DNA from: Paenibacillus sp. SYP-B3998
GTDB lineage: Bacteria > Bacillota > Bacilli > Paenibacillales > NBRC-103111
DNA length: 64,000 nt
Direction: 5' to 3'
NCBI RefSeq assembly: GCF_010820665.1
Contig: NZ_JAAIKC010000002.1
Location: forward strand, 186,001-250,000
Part shown: positions 36,526 to 45,065 of the stretch, piece after piece
How the letters are laid out: every line of letters starts with the position of its first letter
How positions within the stretch are numbered: the first letter of the stretch is position 1
Notes under the pieces: generated by a model
Told to the model about the DNA's origin: nothing
Seen by the model: the letters and a program-made list of their open reading frames with translations, nothing else
Databases searched by the model: none
Translations under genes and position numbers: made by a program

Positions 36526-36545
36526 GGAAAACTTTCTTCGTAAAC
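36526..36545. repeat. Leader repeat copy A
   Basis: GGAAAACTTTCTTCGTAAAC on the plus strand, directly upstream of the Shine-Dalgarno of the second PNP gene. The same block occurs before bkdB and lpdV. Confidence 0.55.
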
Positions 36546-36589
36546 ATGGGTTTCATTAGATGGGATCCAAATCCCTAAATAGCCTAGTT

Positions 36590-37765
36590 TTATTTTAAAA
36601 GCTCCAAGAAACTCTGGCCGTTTCCTGTAGAAGTCACACCGAAATTTTCGGCAATCGTCGCTCCCAAATCAGCAAACGAAGAACGAATACCAATAGATCC
36701 AGGCGCTTGCAGGCTAGGACTATAAAACAATACCGGTACATATTCACGTGTGTGATCAGTCCCTGGATGTATGGGATCATTCCCATGATCAGCAGTAAGA
36801 ATTAACAAATCGTTCGGTCCGATTCCAGCCTTGAGCTGCGGAACAAAAGCATCGAATTCTTCAAGTGCTTTACCATAGCCCTCTGGATCGCGGCGATGTC
36901 CGTAGAGCGAATCAAAATCGACAAGATTCGTAAACGCCAAACCCTTAAAGGAAGCTCCCAGCGTTTCAATTGTTTTCTGGATGCCGTCCAAATTGCTTTT
37001 TGTAGATGTCGTTTGAGTAACGCCTTCACCGTCAAAAATATCATTGATTTTACCGATCGCAATGACATCTAAGCCCGCATCCTTGAGATAGTTCATGACA
37101 GTTGGTTCAGGTGGCTTCACCGCATAATCATGACGGTTAGATGTCCGTTTAAAAGCTCCTGGCTTGCCAAGATATGGCCTTGCTATAACACGGCCAACGA
37201 CAAACTCGTCTTGTAGCGTTAACTTTCTGGCGATTTCGCATGCGCGGTATAGCTCGTCAAGTGGAATAACTTCTTCGTGCGCCGCTAATTGAAACACGCT
37301 ATCCGCAGACGTATACACGATCCAAGCTCCGGTCTTCATTTGCTCTTCGCCTAGCTCATCCAAAATCTCGGTACCTGAGGCAGGTTTATTACCGATAACC
37401 TTGCGGCCTGTTGCATCCTCAAATTGACGGATCAGCTTCTCGGGAAAGCCCTCTGGATATACGTTGAAGGGAACCGAAATATTCAAACCCATTAATTCCC
37501 AATGGCCGGTCATGGTGTCTTTACCGACAGAAACCTCTGCCATCTTGCCATAGTAACCATCTGGCATCTCCACTGCTGGAATGCCTTTCAATTCAGCGAT
37601 GTTACCAAGTCCTAATTGCTGCAAATTCGGCAATGCAAAATCTTGAACTTTCTCAGCTATGTGTCCTAGCGTATGAGCACCTTTATCACCAAACCGCTCT
37701 GCATCCGGCGATTCGCCGATGCCAACGCTATCAAGTACGATTACACAAATTCGTTCGAAGCGCAT
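36590..37765 (-). CDS. deoB: Phosphopentomutase
   Basis: Interconverts ribose-1-P and ribose-5-P, linking nucleoside phosphorolysis to central metabolism. Alkaline-phosphatase-superfamily metal motifs are visible: [13 protein letters not shown] at the N-terminus, [11 protein letters not shown], and LTADHGNDP plus GTDHTREY near the C-terminus. 391 residues. First gene of the deoB-PNP-PNP transcript. Confidence 0.96.
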   Translation of the reverse strand: MRFERICVIVLDSVGIGESPDAERFGDKGAHTLGHIAEKVQDFALPNLQQLGLGNIAELKGIPAVEMPDGYYGKMAEVSVGKDTMTGHWELMGLNISVPFNVYPEGFPEKLIRQFEDATGRKVIGNKPASGTEILDELGEEQMKTGAWIVYTSADSVFQLAAHEEVIPLDELYRACEIARKLTLQDEFVVGRVIARPYLGKPGAFKRTSNRHDYAVKPPEPTVMNYLKDAGLDVIAIGKINDIFDGEGVTQTTSTKSNLDGIQKTIETLGASFKGLAFTNLVDFDSLYGHRRDPEGYGKALEEFDAFVPQLKAGIGPNDLLILTADHGNDPIHPGTDHTREYVPVLFYSPSLQAPGSIGIRSSFADLGATIAENFGVTSTGNGQSFLELLK

Positions 37766-37831
37766 CTTTGTCCCTCCAAATCAATTGCTAGTTTAACCAC
37801 CCTTTATTATCCCATTTTTACTGATGGAATG

Positions 37832-37867
37832 CAAAACAACGACATCATAGACTAGAGATGTCGTTGT
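37832..37867 (-). terminator. Terminator of xerD
   Basis: Hairpin ACAACGACATC / GATGTCGTTGT and a minus-strand TTTT tract, immediately after xerD. Confidence 0.85.
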
Positions 37868-37873
37868 CACTTG

Positions 37874-38773
37874 TTACATATTTGCACGCGGATGAGCGCG
37901 ATTGTATACTTCCTTCATTTTGAGCTTCGTAACCTGCACATACATTTGGGTTGTTGAAATGTCAGAATGTCCTAACATTTCTTGCACGGACCTAAGATCT
38001 GCACCGTTTTCAATGAGATGCGCTGCAAAGGAATGGCGCAAGGTGTGCGGCGTAATATCTTTTTGAATATTCACTTCCTGCGCATAGCGTTTTAATATTT
38101 TCCAAAAACCTTGTCTCGTCATCCGTGTTCCCAAATGGCCAATAAATAAAGCTTGCTCATCCATTGCTTTTTTAAGGAGCTTCGCTCGATTCTGATTCAT
38201 GTACATCTCCAGGCAACGAATCGACATAGAACCAATCGGAATCATTCTTTCCTTATCCGCTTTACCCACACAACGAATAAAACCCATTTGCAAGTTAATA
38301 TCTGTTAGATTCAAAGAAATGAGCTCAGAGACTCGAATGCCTGTGGCATATAAAAGCTCAAGCATCGCTCTATCCCGCGATCCACTTACCTTTTCCGGAT
38401 CAGGAGCTTCGAGCAGCGTCTCTACCTCTTGAACAGAGAGCACCTTGGGCACCTTTTTCTCCAGCTTAGGGGTTTCCACATAAATGGAAGGATCTGTTTC
38501 TATTACACGTTCGCGAATTAAATATTGGTAGAAGGCTCGTATGGAAACCATCGTGCGCGATAGCGTAGCAGGAGCTCGTCCAAGAGTCTTCAGCTTCGAT
38601 AAATATCCGGTCAGGTGCACTTTCCCAGAATCTCTCCAAGCTCCTACTCCCTGCTGCTCCAAATAAGCAACAAACTGCTGCAAATCCCTCTCATAGGACT
38701 CAAGCGTATTCCTTGAAAGTCCACGCTCCACTGACAAAAAACGCATGAAGGATTGCAGATCATTATTCATCAT
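37874..38773 (-). CDS. xerD: Site-specific tyrosine recombinase XerD
   Basis: Resolves chromosome dimers at dif with XerC. SAM-like N-terminal domain (LSVERGLSRNTLESYERDL) and catalytic domain with Arg (ATGIRVSELISLN), Lys (GKADKERMIPIG), HTLRHSFAAHL (His-x-x-Arg), LGHSDISTTQMY with Tyr nucleophile. 299 residues from the ATG at 38773 (AAGGAG). Position next to fur/yqzK matches B. subtilis ripX. Confidence 0.95.
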   Translation of the reverse strand: MMNNDLQSFMRFLSVERGLSRNTLESYERDLQQFVAYLEQQGVGAWRDSGKVHLTGYLSKLKTLGRAPATLSRTMVSIRAFYQYLIRERVIETDPSIYVETPKLEKKVPKVLSVQEVETLLEAPDPEKVSGSRDRAMLELLYATGIRVSELISLNLTDINLQMGFIRCVGKADKERMIPIGSMSIRCLEMYMNQNRAKLLKKAMDEQALFIGHLGTRMTRQGFWKILKRYAQEVNIQKDITPHTLRHSFAAHLIENGADLRSVQEMLGHSDISTTQMYVQVTKLKMKEVYNRAHPRANM

Positions 38774-38854
38774 GGCGATAGACTCCTTCGCTATATCCAT
38801 TGTTATGTATCTACACATTCAACGATTCGGCGAAGAACTCCTCCTTTTTACGCG

Positions 38855-39094
38855 TTATTCACCGTACCAATAAAATAAACGCAAACGATCACTCATCGAG
38901 CTGGCATCTTTCACGGAAGCATGCTGATGCTGCTGGAACACCTTCACGGACTTCCCAGAAGGCGTTTTGTATTTATGAACAGGTTGAATCCAACTAGAAA
39001 GCACAACCATTCCTTGATACAACACGACGGTCAATGCCATAAATAACATAATAAACCGAAATCGCGTCAGCCATTTACGATAGGAAAAAATCAT
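38855..39094 (-). CDS. yqzK: DUF4227 small membrane protein YqzK
   Basis: 79-residue protein with one membrane helix (about residues 14-35) and a basic/polar tail ending in SDRLRLFYWYGE, the family's most conserved part. The ATG at 39094 is preceded by AGGGG. Function unknown. Sits between fur and xerD as in Bacillus. Confidence 0.75.
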   Translation of the reverse strand: MIFSYRKWLTRFRFIMLFMALTVVLYQGMVVLSSWIQPVHKYKTPSGKSVKVFQQHQHASVKDASSMSDRLRLFYWYGE

Positions 39095-39229
39095 AGTTCG
39101 TCCCCTTTTCATAGCGCTCTTTAAGGACAAGATATGATTTCAAATACCCAATTATGCCAGAGGGCTAAATTGCCTGCTGCTACTTACTCAAACCCTTTGT
39201 TAGCCCATACAAGGAAAGAAATGCACGCA

Positions 39230-39270
39230 AAAATGCCTGTACGCGATGGATTCAGCATACAGGCATTTTC
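39230..39270. terminator. Terminator of fur
   Basis: AAAATGCCTGTA / TACAGGCATTTT hairpin with T-runs on both strands, 15 bases beyond the fur stop. Confidence 0.85.
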
Positions 39271-39284
39271 TTTGTATAAACAGC

Positions 39285-39770
39285 TTATTCAGAAGCTGTT
39301 ATTTTGGATTTGTCCAATGAGTCCGGCTTCCCTCTATCGTTACAGCGATGGCATATGCCTTGAAAATCAAGTCGATGATCGAGCACTTGAAAATGGAAAT
39401 CACGCTCTAGTCGCTCTTCGAACTCCCCGAGCCAATCTTCCATAATTTCATCTACGGCTCCGCATTGCACGCAGATTAAGTGATGGTGATGATGACGCGT
39501 GCTATCGTCGCGTAAATCGTAACGCGCTACACCGTCTCCAAAATTCATTTTCTCCAAAACATGCAGCTCGCTTAACAGCTCTAAAGTTCGATACACCGTT
39601 GCCAGGCCAATCTCAGGAGCTTTATCTTTTACGAGCATAAACACATCTTCGGCACTCAGATGATCTTGTTCATTTTCCAGTAGTACACGTACCGTCGCTT
39701 CCCGTTGAGGGGTAAGCTTGTACCCTTGGGATTGCAATTGCTGTTTGATCTTCTCAATCCTTGTTTCCAT
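39285..39770 (-). CDS. fur: Ferric uptake regulator Fur
   Basis: Iron-responsive repressor of 161 residues. The N-terminal winged helix is QREATVRVLLENEQDHLSAE..LATVYRTL; the metal-binding hinge is HHHHHLICVQCG, with a second Cys pair ICHRC at the C-terminal end (structural zinc). Family members PerR and Zur share the fold; context beside xerD/spoIIM matches Fur. No Fur box is visible in its short upstream region. Confidence 0.9.
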   Translation of the reverse strand: METRIEKIKQQLQSQGYKLTPQREATVRVLLENEQDHLSAEDVFMLVKDKAPEIGLATVYRTLELLSELHVLEKMNFGDGVARYDLRDDSTRHHHHHLICVQCGAVDEIMEDWLGEFEERLERDFHFQVLDHRLDFQGICHRCNDRGKPDSLDKSKITASE

Positions 39771-39872
39771 AAGCCTCCCCCTCAAACCGGCGGGCACCAA
39801 AGCCCAGTTTCAGCCACTTTACTCATTATAGGGGGAGTATGCTGACAAAGTCAAACAGAACCTGTATGGCTT

Positions 39873-40514
39873 TTATCCGTTTAAGCCTGCAAGCATAGGC
39901 GTAACCCATTTCATCATGATCTGCGACACATAGCCTTCCCAGAGGGCGGCCCCTACTAAGAAGAACCCCATAAGCAGCGTTATGGAGATGTAGCGCATGA
40001 AAGGCTGATAGATCGCGCCGTTACGGCTCATGAAGCGATTCTTAATCATATATATGGAGAAGGCCATTGCCGCGACACTGCAAAAGAGGATTGCAGGAAT
40101 GACAATCAAGTTTTGCGGAGCAACGGAAACTAGTGCAAAAAGCATTCCCTTCCATGACATCTGCGCAACCAAATAACCGACGGTGAAGCCGATCAACACG
40201 CCCTTCAAGAAATCCAGGACAAGAATGAGGGGTAGCCCGACTATAGAAAGTCCGAGCAGCCAAATCAACAAGATCCACTTCATGTGCATGCCGAAAGATT
40301 GCACAAACGATTGCTTGCTGTCAAATTCGGCTCCCTCGTTAATCTCATGAAAAAAACTGCCGAGATGGCGCGTCATTTCCTGCTTTTGCTCCAGAGAAAT
40401 CGCATTAACCATGACCGCGCCAAAAACAACCCCAATAACAAAAAGCACAGAGACGAATATAAAAAGCGGTAAATTATCCTTCATATATTGCTTCATTGAT
40501 AAGTTCCTGTTCAT
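39873..40514 (-). CDS. spoIIM: Stage II sporulation protein M
   Basis: Membrane anchor of the SpoIIDMP complex that drives engulfment by peptidoglycan remodelling. About five helices; typical is GLPLILVLDFLKGVLIGFTV and LVSVAPQNLIVIPAILF. 213 residues from the ATG at 40514 (AAGGAG). A sigma-E-like promoter overlaps the end of the upstream endonuclease Q gene. Confidence 0.93.
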   Translation of the reverse strand: MNRNLSMKQYMKDNLPLFIFVSVLFVIGVVFGAVMVNAISLEQKQEMTRHLGSFFHEINEGAEFDSKQSFVQSFGMHMKWILLIWLLGLSIVGLPLILVLDFLKGVLIGFTVGYLVAQMSWKGMLFALVSVAPQNLIVIPAILFCSVAAMAFSIYMIKNRFMSRNGAIYQPFMRYISITLLMGFFLVGAALWEGYVSQIMMKWVTPMLAGLNG

Positions 40515-40553
40515 CCCGCTGCTCCTTCCCATGTGTACAACCCTACACAGACA

Positions 40554-40583
40554 AGCTTATGAGCGAGACTAGGAAACTATGAA
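40554..40583 (-). promoter_or_regulatory. Sigma-E-like promoter of spoIIM
   Basis: Minus strand TTCATAGT (-35), 14-base spacer, CATAAGCT (-10). It overlaps the final codons of the endonuclease Q gene and would start transcription about 30-35 bases before spoIIM. Confidence 0.5.
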
Positions 40584-41755
40584 TGATTTTTCACTTTACC
40601 GTAACGTCCGCCTCCGCCAACCTCTAGTTCAAGCCGCCCTTCACGGGCACCTACGATATAAGCGGCTATGTCTTCTCCTACTATACTGGCTAAATCTTCG
40701 CGCGCTGAACGATGGAGCACATTCATCTCCGTGCCGAAGCGAAGCAGCAGTTGATTAAGCTTTTTCGGTCCAAGCCCAGGAATGAATTCTAACGGCACTT
40801 GAAACTGATACGACGGCCTGTAAGGAGGCAAATATGGCTCCTCGCGATCGGCCAGAGCTAGAATACGATCCATCACGCCACGCACGATTTTTTTACTTCC
40901 ACAATACAGGCAGCGTTCGACCGTCGTTTCGCTCTCATCAAGAATAGATTCACATGCGCCGCAATACGTCCGGTGATATTTACCTAAGCGCGGATTTAAC
41001 CCGTAGTTCGCTTCCACTTTCCGCCCATCTTGGCGATGCAATGCTTTGACTATCTCTTCATAGGTTGGCGCAGCAAGCTGCATTTGATTGTATTCGCGCC
41101 CTATTTTTCCAAGGGAATGCGCATCCGAATTCGTCACAAAGGTGTACCTGTCCAGCTCTGAGATCAGTCCGGCCATATCCGAATCAGCACTCAGTCCTAA
41201 TTCTACCGCTGAGATTCCATCCAATTGAAGGAGATGCTCCATCCGTGTAGACGAACTGCCATAAATACTTTTGTGGGGGGTGAAGATATGGGCTGGGATT
41301 ACAATCCCGCCTCTTCCCAGCACCTCCTCCTGAAGGGTCCGAGCAGGTACATAAATCCGTTGAGAGCTTAATTCCACATTTTTCATGTGCCCCTTCATCC
41401 ATCGGGTGAAATCCTGCATCGTGGATAAATTAGGCATGTAAGCGAGCAAATGAGCAGCACCCATACCTGGGTCACGAACCTCTATCTCGCTGCCCAGCAA
41501 AATATGGGTTTCCTTATAACGGATACCTCCTCCCGCCTGCTCAATCATTTCTCCACGATCCAAATACATCATGATTTCATCCTGAACAGTCGGAGAGTGA
41601 CAATCTATGATACCGATGACTTCGATTCCTTTTCGCTCCGAAGCTTCCCGCGCAATATTGAAAAAAGTTAGGTCATTTGCCGCGCTAATCTTCACTGCGC
41701 TTCCCTTTTCTGTACGGCCAATATGAATATGCAGATCTACATAATAGGAATTCAT
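40577..41755 (-). CDS. endoQ: Endonuclease Q (YqxK)
   Basis: PHP-family endonuclease that nicks DNA 5' of deaminated bases (uracil, hypoxanthine, xanthine) and some other lesions. YVDLHIHIGRTEKG (first His motif), HIFTP, TNSDAHS, and a zinc-binding set (YCGACES..CLYCGSK) are clear. The C-terminal helix-hairpin-helix EFIPGLGPKKLNQLL is usual. 392 residues. Ends two bases from nudF. Confidence 0.88.
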   Translation of the reverse strand: MNSYYVDLHIHIGRTEKGSAVKISAANDLTFFNIAREASERKGIEVIGIIDCHSPTVQDEIMMYLDRGEMIEQAGGGIRYKETHILLGSEIEVRDPGMGAAHLLAYMPNLSTMQDFTRWMKGHMKNVELSSQRIYVPARTLQEEVLGRGGIVIPAHIFTPHKSIYGSSSTRMEHLLQLDGISAVELGLSADSDMAGLISELDRYTFVTNSDAHSLGKIGREYNQMQLAAPTYEEIVKALHRQDGRKVEANYGLNPRLGKYHRTYCGACESILDESETTVERCLYCGSKKIVRGVMDRILALADREEPYLPPYRPSYQFQVPLEFIPGLGPKKLNQLLLRFGTEMNVLHRSAREDLASIVGEDIAAYIVGAREGRLELEVGGGGRYGKVKNHS

Positions 41756-41756
41756 A

Positions 41757-42311
41757 TTAGATCTTCCCTGTTAATTTGTACAACTGCCACGCATAAACCG
41801 CTAAAATCGTTTTCGCATCGCTGATACGTCCCTCATGAATGTACCGCTGCGCTTCTTCAAGCGTAATGGCTTCACATTCCAGAAACTCATCTTCATCTAA
41901 ATGAATTTCCCCTTTAATAAGCTGTTCTGCAACATAGAGATGAACGATTTCATCAGCGAAACCTGGCGAAGTATAGAAAGAACTGACATGTTTCACATGC
42001 TCAGAGCGATAACCGGTCTCTTCTTCCAATTCTCTTAATGCTGCTTGTAAAGGCTCTTCACCCTCATCTAACTTACCAGCAGGAATCTCAACCTGACTTT
42101 TTTCTAAGGGCTTTCGATACTGCTCCACGACAATCATTTTGTCATCAAGCAATGGAATAACCGCAACAGCGCCGGGGTGCTTCACAATTTCTCTTTTCGC
42201 CTGTTCTCCATTAGGAAGCTGCACGGTATCTACTTGAAGGGAGATGACTCTCCCTTTAAAAATAGGCTCTGAGCTTAAGGTGATTTCTTCGAATTTTTTA
42301 TTTAATGTCAT
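41757..42311 (-). CDS. nudF: ADP-ribose pyrophosphatase (Nudix)
   Basis: Hydrolyses ADP-ribose to AMP and ribose-5-P. The Nudix box GKLDEGEEPLQAALRELEEE then TGY is complete; EQYRKPLEKSQVEIPAG and FYTSPGFADEIVHLY identify the ADPRase subfamily. 184 residues. Overlap-free neighbour to endonuclease Q, so both may be co-transcribed (DNA/nucleotide housekeeping). Confidence 0.94.
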   Translation of the reverse strand: MTLNKKFEEITLSSEPIFKGRVISLQVDTVQLPNGEQAKREIVKHPGAVAVIPLLDDKMIVVEQYRKPLEKSQVEIPAGKLDEGEEPLQAALRELEEETGYRSEHVKHVSSFYTSPGFADEIVHLYVAEQLIKGEIHLDEDEFLECEAITLEEAQRYIHEGRISDAKTILAVYAWQLYKLTGKI

Positions 42312-42334
42312 GATTATCCGTCATCCTTTCAACT

Positions 42335-42364
42335 GGCATAACTTGTCCAAACCTTGCATATTGT
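42335..42364 (+). promoter_or_regulatory. Sigma-E-like promoter of mciZ
   Basis: GGCATAAC, 14-base spacer, CATATTGT; compare the sigma-E consensus KMATATT / CATACAMT. mciZ is mother-cell expressed in B. subtilis, so it fits. Weak individual boxes. Confidence 0.4.
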
Positions 42365-42406
42365 TCATTATATCAAAATTTAAAAATTAATGAGGGGGTC
42401 CCTATT

Positions 42407-42607
42407 ATGAAAAGCTATATATCCGATCGTCAAATCCGACTTGTAGGAAAAGCCTGGGAAATCAAGCGTTATTTGCAGCTGATGCTTCAACAAACAGACA
42501 AAGATGTCACCTTGATTGATTGTGTAAATGCCATGCCCACTCTGCCGCAGCGCAAATGGTTTGAAAAAAAGCGAAATCCTGGGATAATTCCCTTCCCATC
42601 GAGGTAA
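42407..42607 (+). CDS. mciZ: Z-ring inhibitor MciZ homolog
   Basis: 66-residue protein, not homologous to any larger family I can see, but residues 10-19 (IRLVGKAWEI) match the core of B. subtilis MciZ (40 residues in that species), a mother-cell peptide that binds FtsZ and blocks further division. Here the C-terminus is about 25 residues longer and basic (FEKKRNPG..). The frame starts at ATG 42407 with GAGGGGG and lies beside nudF, as in B. subtilis as I recall. Its last 101 bases are antisense to the DUF3866 gene. Confidence 0.75.
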   Translation: MKSYISDRQIRLVGKAWEIKRYLQLMLQQTDKDVTLIDCVNAMPTLPQRKWFEKKRNPGIIPFPSR

Positions 42608-43619
42608 TAGCCTTGGGATACATCTGTAAAGCCGCTTTTACTTCCTCAGAAGCAACAGTCGAAATTCGAATAATTTTATGAAAAGAAGCTTGAGATATCT
42701 CGAACATCTGCGGCTCCATGATCGCTTCCTCCTCCTCCGTCAGTAAAGGAAACGGAATTACAGCCGGGCATCTAGCAGCGAGCTGCAGGGCCGTTAAGGT
42801 GTGGTGGCTAATCCCGCGATGGCGTTCACGACGATCCTTAAAACTGACGCGCGGAATGACGATCGGCCTCCCTCCAAGCGCATGAACCGCATTGACCAAC
42901 TCACCGATCTCTAGACCCGCATGACCATATTTAGTCCCCGTACCTACCATGCCAGGCCCCATCGTAACCATGCATAAGTCTGCTTGAGCTGCATGTTTTG
43001 CCGCTAGAAGTGCGCTAAATTTATTAACAGCCTCTAATTTCCCCCCGTAGGCTTGACCATAGGTAATTGTCGTCTCTAACCACTCTAACCGCTCCAATTC
43101 AGCTACGTGTTCGCTCCATGCCATAGGTAGCGCCCCTCCATCGGTCATGATATAGGCAATACGTAGACGACTGGACAATCCTCTATTTCTATACCGTAGC
43201 CAGCAGATGGCGACTGGCAGCATACTGTGTAATTCTCCTAGCAGCACAGGTAATCCATCTAACCGAACATCCCCCTGAAAGAGGTCATGATAAGGACTCA
43301 CCGGCTCCTCCACGGATCGCACAGCACGCTGCAGCGGTGTGTATTTCATTTTCATAATATGCCCTGCTGATTGAGAATTTGTTAATCTCTTGTTGCTTGC
43401 AAGGAGAGCTGCCACAAAATGATACCCTCCGGAACCAAGTCCCAATTGGACCGCTGTGACATTCAATAAGACACAATCTCCCGGAGCTAAAACAGGCAGC
43501 GAGTCGGTATAATGAACAGCCGGTTGTACGTTGCCATCGCTCCGCCTAACCAAGACTACCTGTAAACCCACACGAACAAGCATACTTTCCATAACAATAC
43601 CTTGATCCCAATCGATCAT
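42507..43619 (-). CDS. DUF3866 protein
   Basis: 370-residue uncharacterised protein of the DUF3866 family. Conserved looking segments are VTMGPGMVGTGTKYGHAG and RPIVIPRVSFKDRRERHRGISHHT (split), suggesting a soluble enzyme. No transmembrane segments. Its 3' end overlaps mciZ on the opposite strand. Function unknown. Confidence 0.8.
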   Translation of the reverse strand: MIDWDQGIVMESMLVRVGLQVVLVRRSDGNVQPAVHYTDSLPVLAPGDCVLLNVTAVQLGLGSGGYHFVAALLASNKRLTNSQSAGHIMKMKYTPLQRAVRSVEEPVSPYHDLFQGDVRLDGLPVLLGELHSMLPVAICWLRYRNRGLSSRLRIAYIMTDGGALPMAWSEHVAELERLEWLETTITYGQAYGGKLEAVNKFSALLAAKHAAQADLCMVTMGPGMVGTGTKYGHAGLEIGELVNAVHALGGRPIVIPRVSFKDRRERHRGISHHTLTALQLAARCPAVIPFPLLTEEEEAIMEPQMFEISQASFHKIIRISTVASEEVKAALQMYPKAITSMGRELSQDFAFFQTICAAAEWAWHLHNQSR

Positions 43620-43687
43620 CTGCTTCTTCCCCCAACAATACGAATTAGTGGATTAGTATGATCGAGCTTGGCGTTTCATGCAAAAAA

Positions 43688-43726
43688 ACCGATCAGTCAA
43701 CCTTTAAGAAAGGCACACTGATCGGT
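43688..43726 (-). terminator. Terminator of the M20 peptidase gene
   Basis: 10-bp hairpin ACCGATCAGT / ACTGATCGGT and, on the minus strand, TTTTTTT. It lies 26 bases beyond the peptidase stop. Confidence 0.85.
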
Positions 43727-43751
43727 GGATGTTGGCTATTAAGTTCAATTA

Positions 43752-44882
43752 TTAACCTTTGGCTGATTCTTTCACAATAGCAACTAACAATTCAGCAGTT
43801 TTCACCAAATCGCTGATTGCGATGTGTTCTTTTGTCGTGTGAATTTCATGGTATCCAACTGCCAAATTCACTGTAGGGATCCCCATGCCATTGAAAATGT
43901 TAGCATCGCTGCCTCCGCCGGAATGGAATGTGCGAGCAGTCAATCCAAGTGTAGACAACGCTCTAGCAGTTAACTGCACGATCGGAGCAGCGTCATCATG
44001 CATATAGGATGCATAGACGATATCCGCATGAAACTCGCACGTTGTTCCAGCATCAGCCGCTGCTGACTCGCATGCCTCTTTCATAGAGGCAATTTGCGCT
44101 TCCAGCTTAGGTTGTACAATACTGCGCGCTTCCGCTTCCAATTTCACCATATCACAAACGACATTTAAAGGCCCTACTCCTGAAAAACTACCAATGTTGG
44201 CCGTCGTTTCATTGTCGATTCGACCAAGTTTCATCCTTGAAACAGCCTTGCTCGCGACTTGGATCGCGCTAATGCCATCTTCTGGGTTTACACCCGCGTG
44301 AGCGGATAGACCATGAAAAGTGATTTCGATCTCCGCACGACCTGGAGCTGCTGTTGCAATGTCTCCGATGCTCCCATTGGAATCAAGCGCGAAACCAAAC
44401 TTTGCCTCCATCAGCTTAGGGTCCATTGCGCGTGCGCCCTTAAGGCCGCTTTCTTCCCCTGCAGTAATGACGAATTGAATGCGTCCGTGCGGGATGTTTT
44501 GCTCTTTTAACACCAAAATACCTTCAATCATGGCCGCGATTCCTGCTTTGTCATCGCTCCCCAAAATTGTCGTACCATCGCTACGAATATAGCCATCGTC
44601 ACCAATTTGCGGCTTAATGCCTTTACCTGGTGCTACCGTATCCATGTGAGAAGTAAAAAAGATCGTCGGAATCGCTTCATTCGAATCCGTCGCTTCAAGC
44701 GTGCAGATCAGGTTTCCTGATCCATGACCGCTCCTTACCATAGAGTCGTCTTCCACAACATGAAGACCAAGCTTGCTGAACTTCTCTTTCAGCACGACAC
44801 AAATTTCTTGTTCAAATCTTGTTTCGCTATCGACTTGCACGAGAGAGATGAATTCTTCAACTAAACGGTTTTGCTGGATCAT
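43752..44882 (-). CDS. M20-family metallopeptidase (PepT-like, YqjE)
   Basis: Zinc exopeptidase, possible tripeptidase. Metal ligands: His and Asp in TSHMDTVAPG, Asp in GSDDKAGIAA, Glu pair in TAGEESGLKG, Asp in GFALDSNGSIG, His in GGGSDANIFNGMG region and VGYHEIHT. 376 residues from the ATG at 44882 (GGAGG site). The dimerisation lid domain is the middle part (AEIEITFHGLSAHAG). Substrate not known. Confidence 0.88.
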   Translation of the reverse strand: MIQQNRLVEEFISLVQVDSETRFEQEICVVLKEKFSKLGLHVVEDDSMVRSGHGSGNLICTLEATDSNEAIPTIFFTSHMDTVAPGKGIKPQIGDDGYIRSDGTTILGSDDKAGIAAMIEGILVLKEQNIPHGRIQFVITAGEESGLKGARAMDPKLMEAKFGFALDSNGSIGDIATAAPGRAEIEITFHGLSAHAGVNPEDGISAIQVASKAVSRMKLGRIDNETTANIGSFSGVGPLNVVCDMVKLEAEARSIVQPKLEAQIASMKEACESAAADAGTTCEFHADIVYASYMHDDAAPIVQLTARALSTLGLTARTFHSGGGSDANIFNGMGIPTVNLAVGYHEIHTTKEHIAISDLVKTAELLVAIVKESAKG

Positions 44883-44958
44883 ATACTTTCCTCCGATACA
44901 CACTATAGGTTACAATAAAAACGATACAAGCTTTATACGATAAAAGGAGTGAATCGTT

Positions 44959-45063
44959 GTGTTTCAAAATAAGCGGTTATTTAAAGTGATTGTCTACGTG
45001 ATGTTAATTACGATGGTGTTATCAAGCCTATTGTTTACTGCAGGCTTATTCTTTGATTCATAG
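44959..45063 (+). CDS. prli42: Stressosome-associated miniprotein Prli42
   Basis: 34-residue protein with GTG start behind AAAGGAG. Its sequence is a short basic head (QNKRLFK) and one membrane helix (VIVYVMLITMVLSSLLFTAG), the pattern of Prli42, which ties the stressosome to the membrane in Listeria and is conserved widely in Firmicutes. It lies beside the M20 peptidase as in B. subtilis (from memory). Short, so missed by a usual length filter. Confidence 0.75.
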   Translation: MFQNKRLFKVIVYVMLITMVLSSLLFTAGLFFDS

Positions 45064-45065
45064 GG

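Noticed and set aside
39771-39872. Fur or PerR box in front of fur
   Set aside because: I found no GATAATGATTATC-like or TTATAATNATTATAA-like palindrome in the 100 bases.
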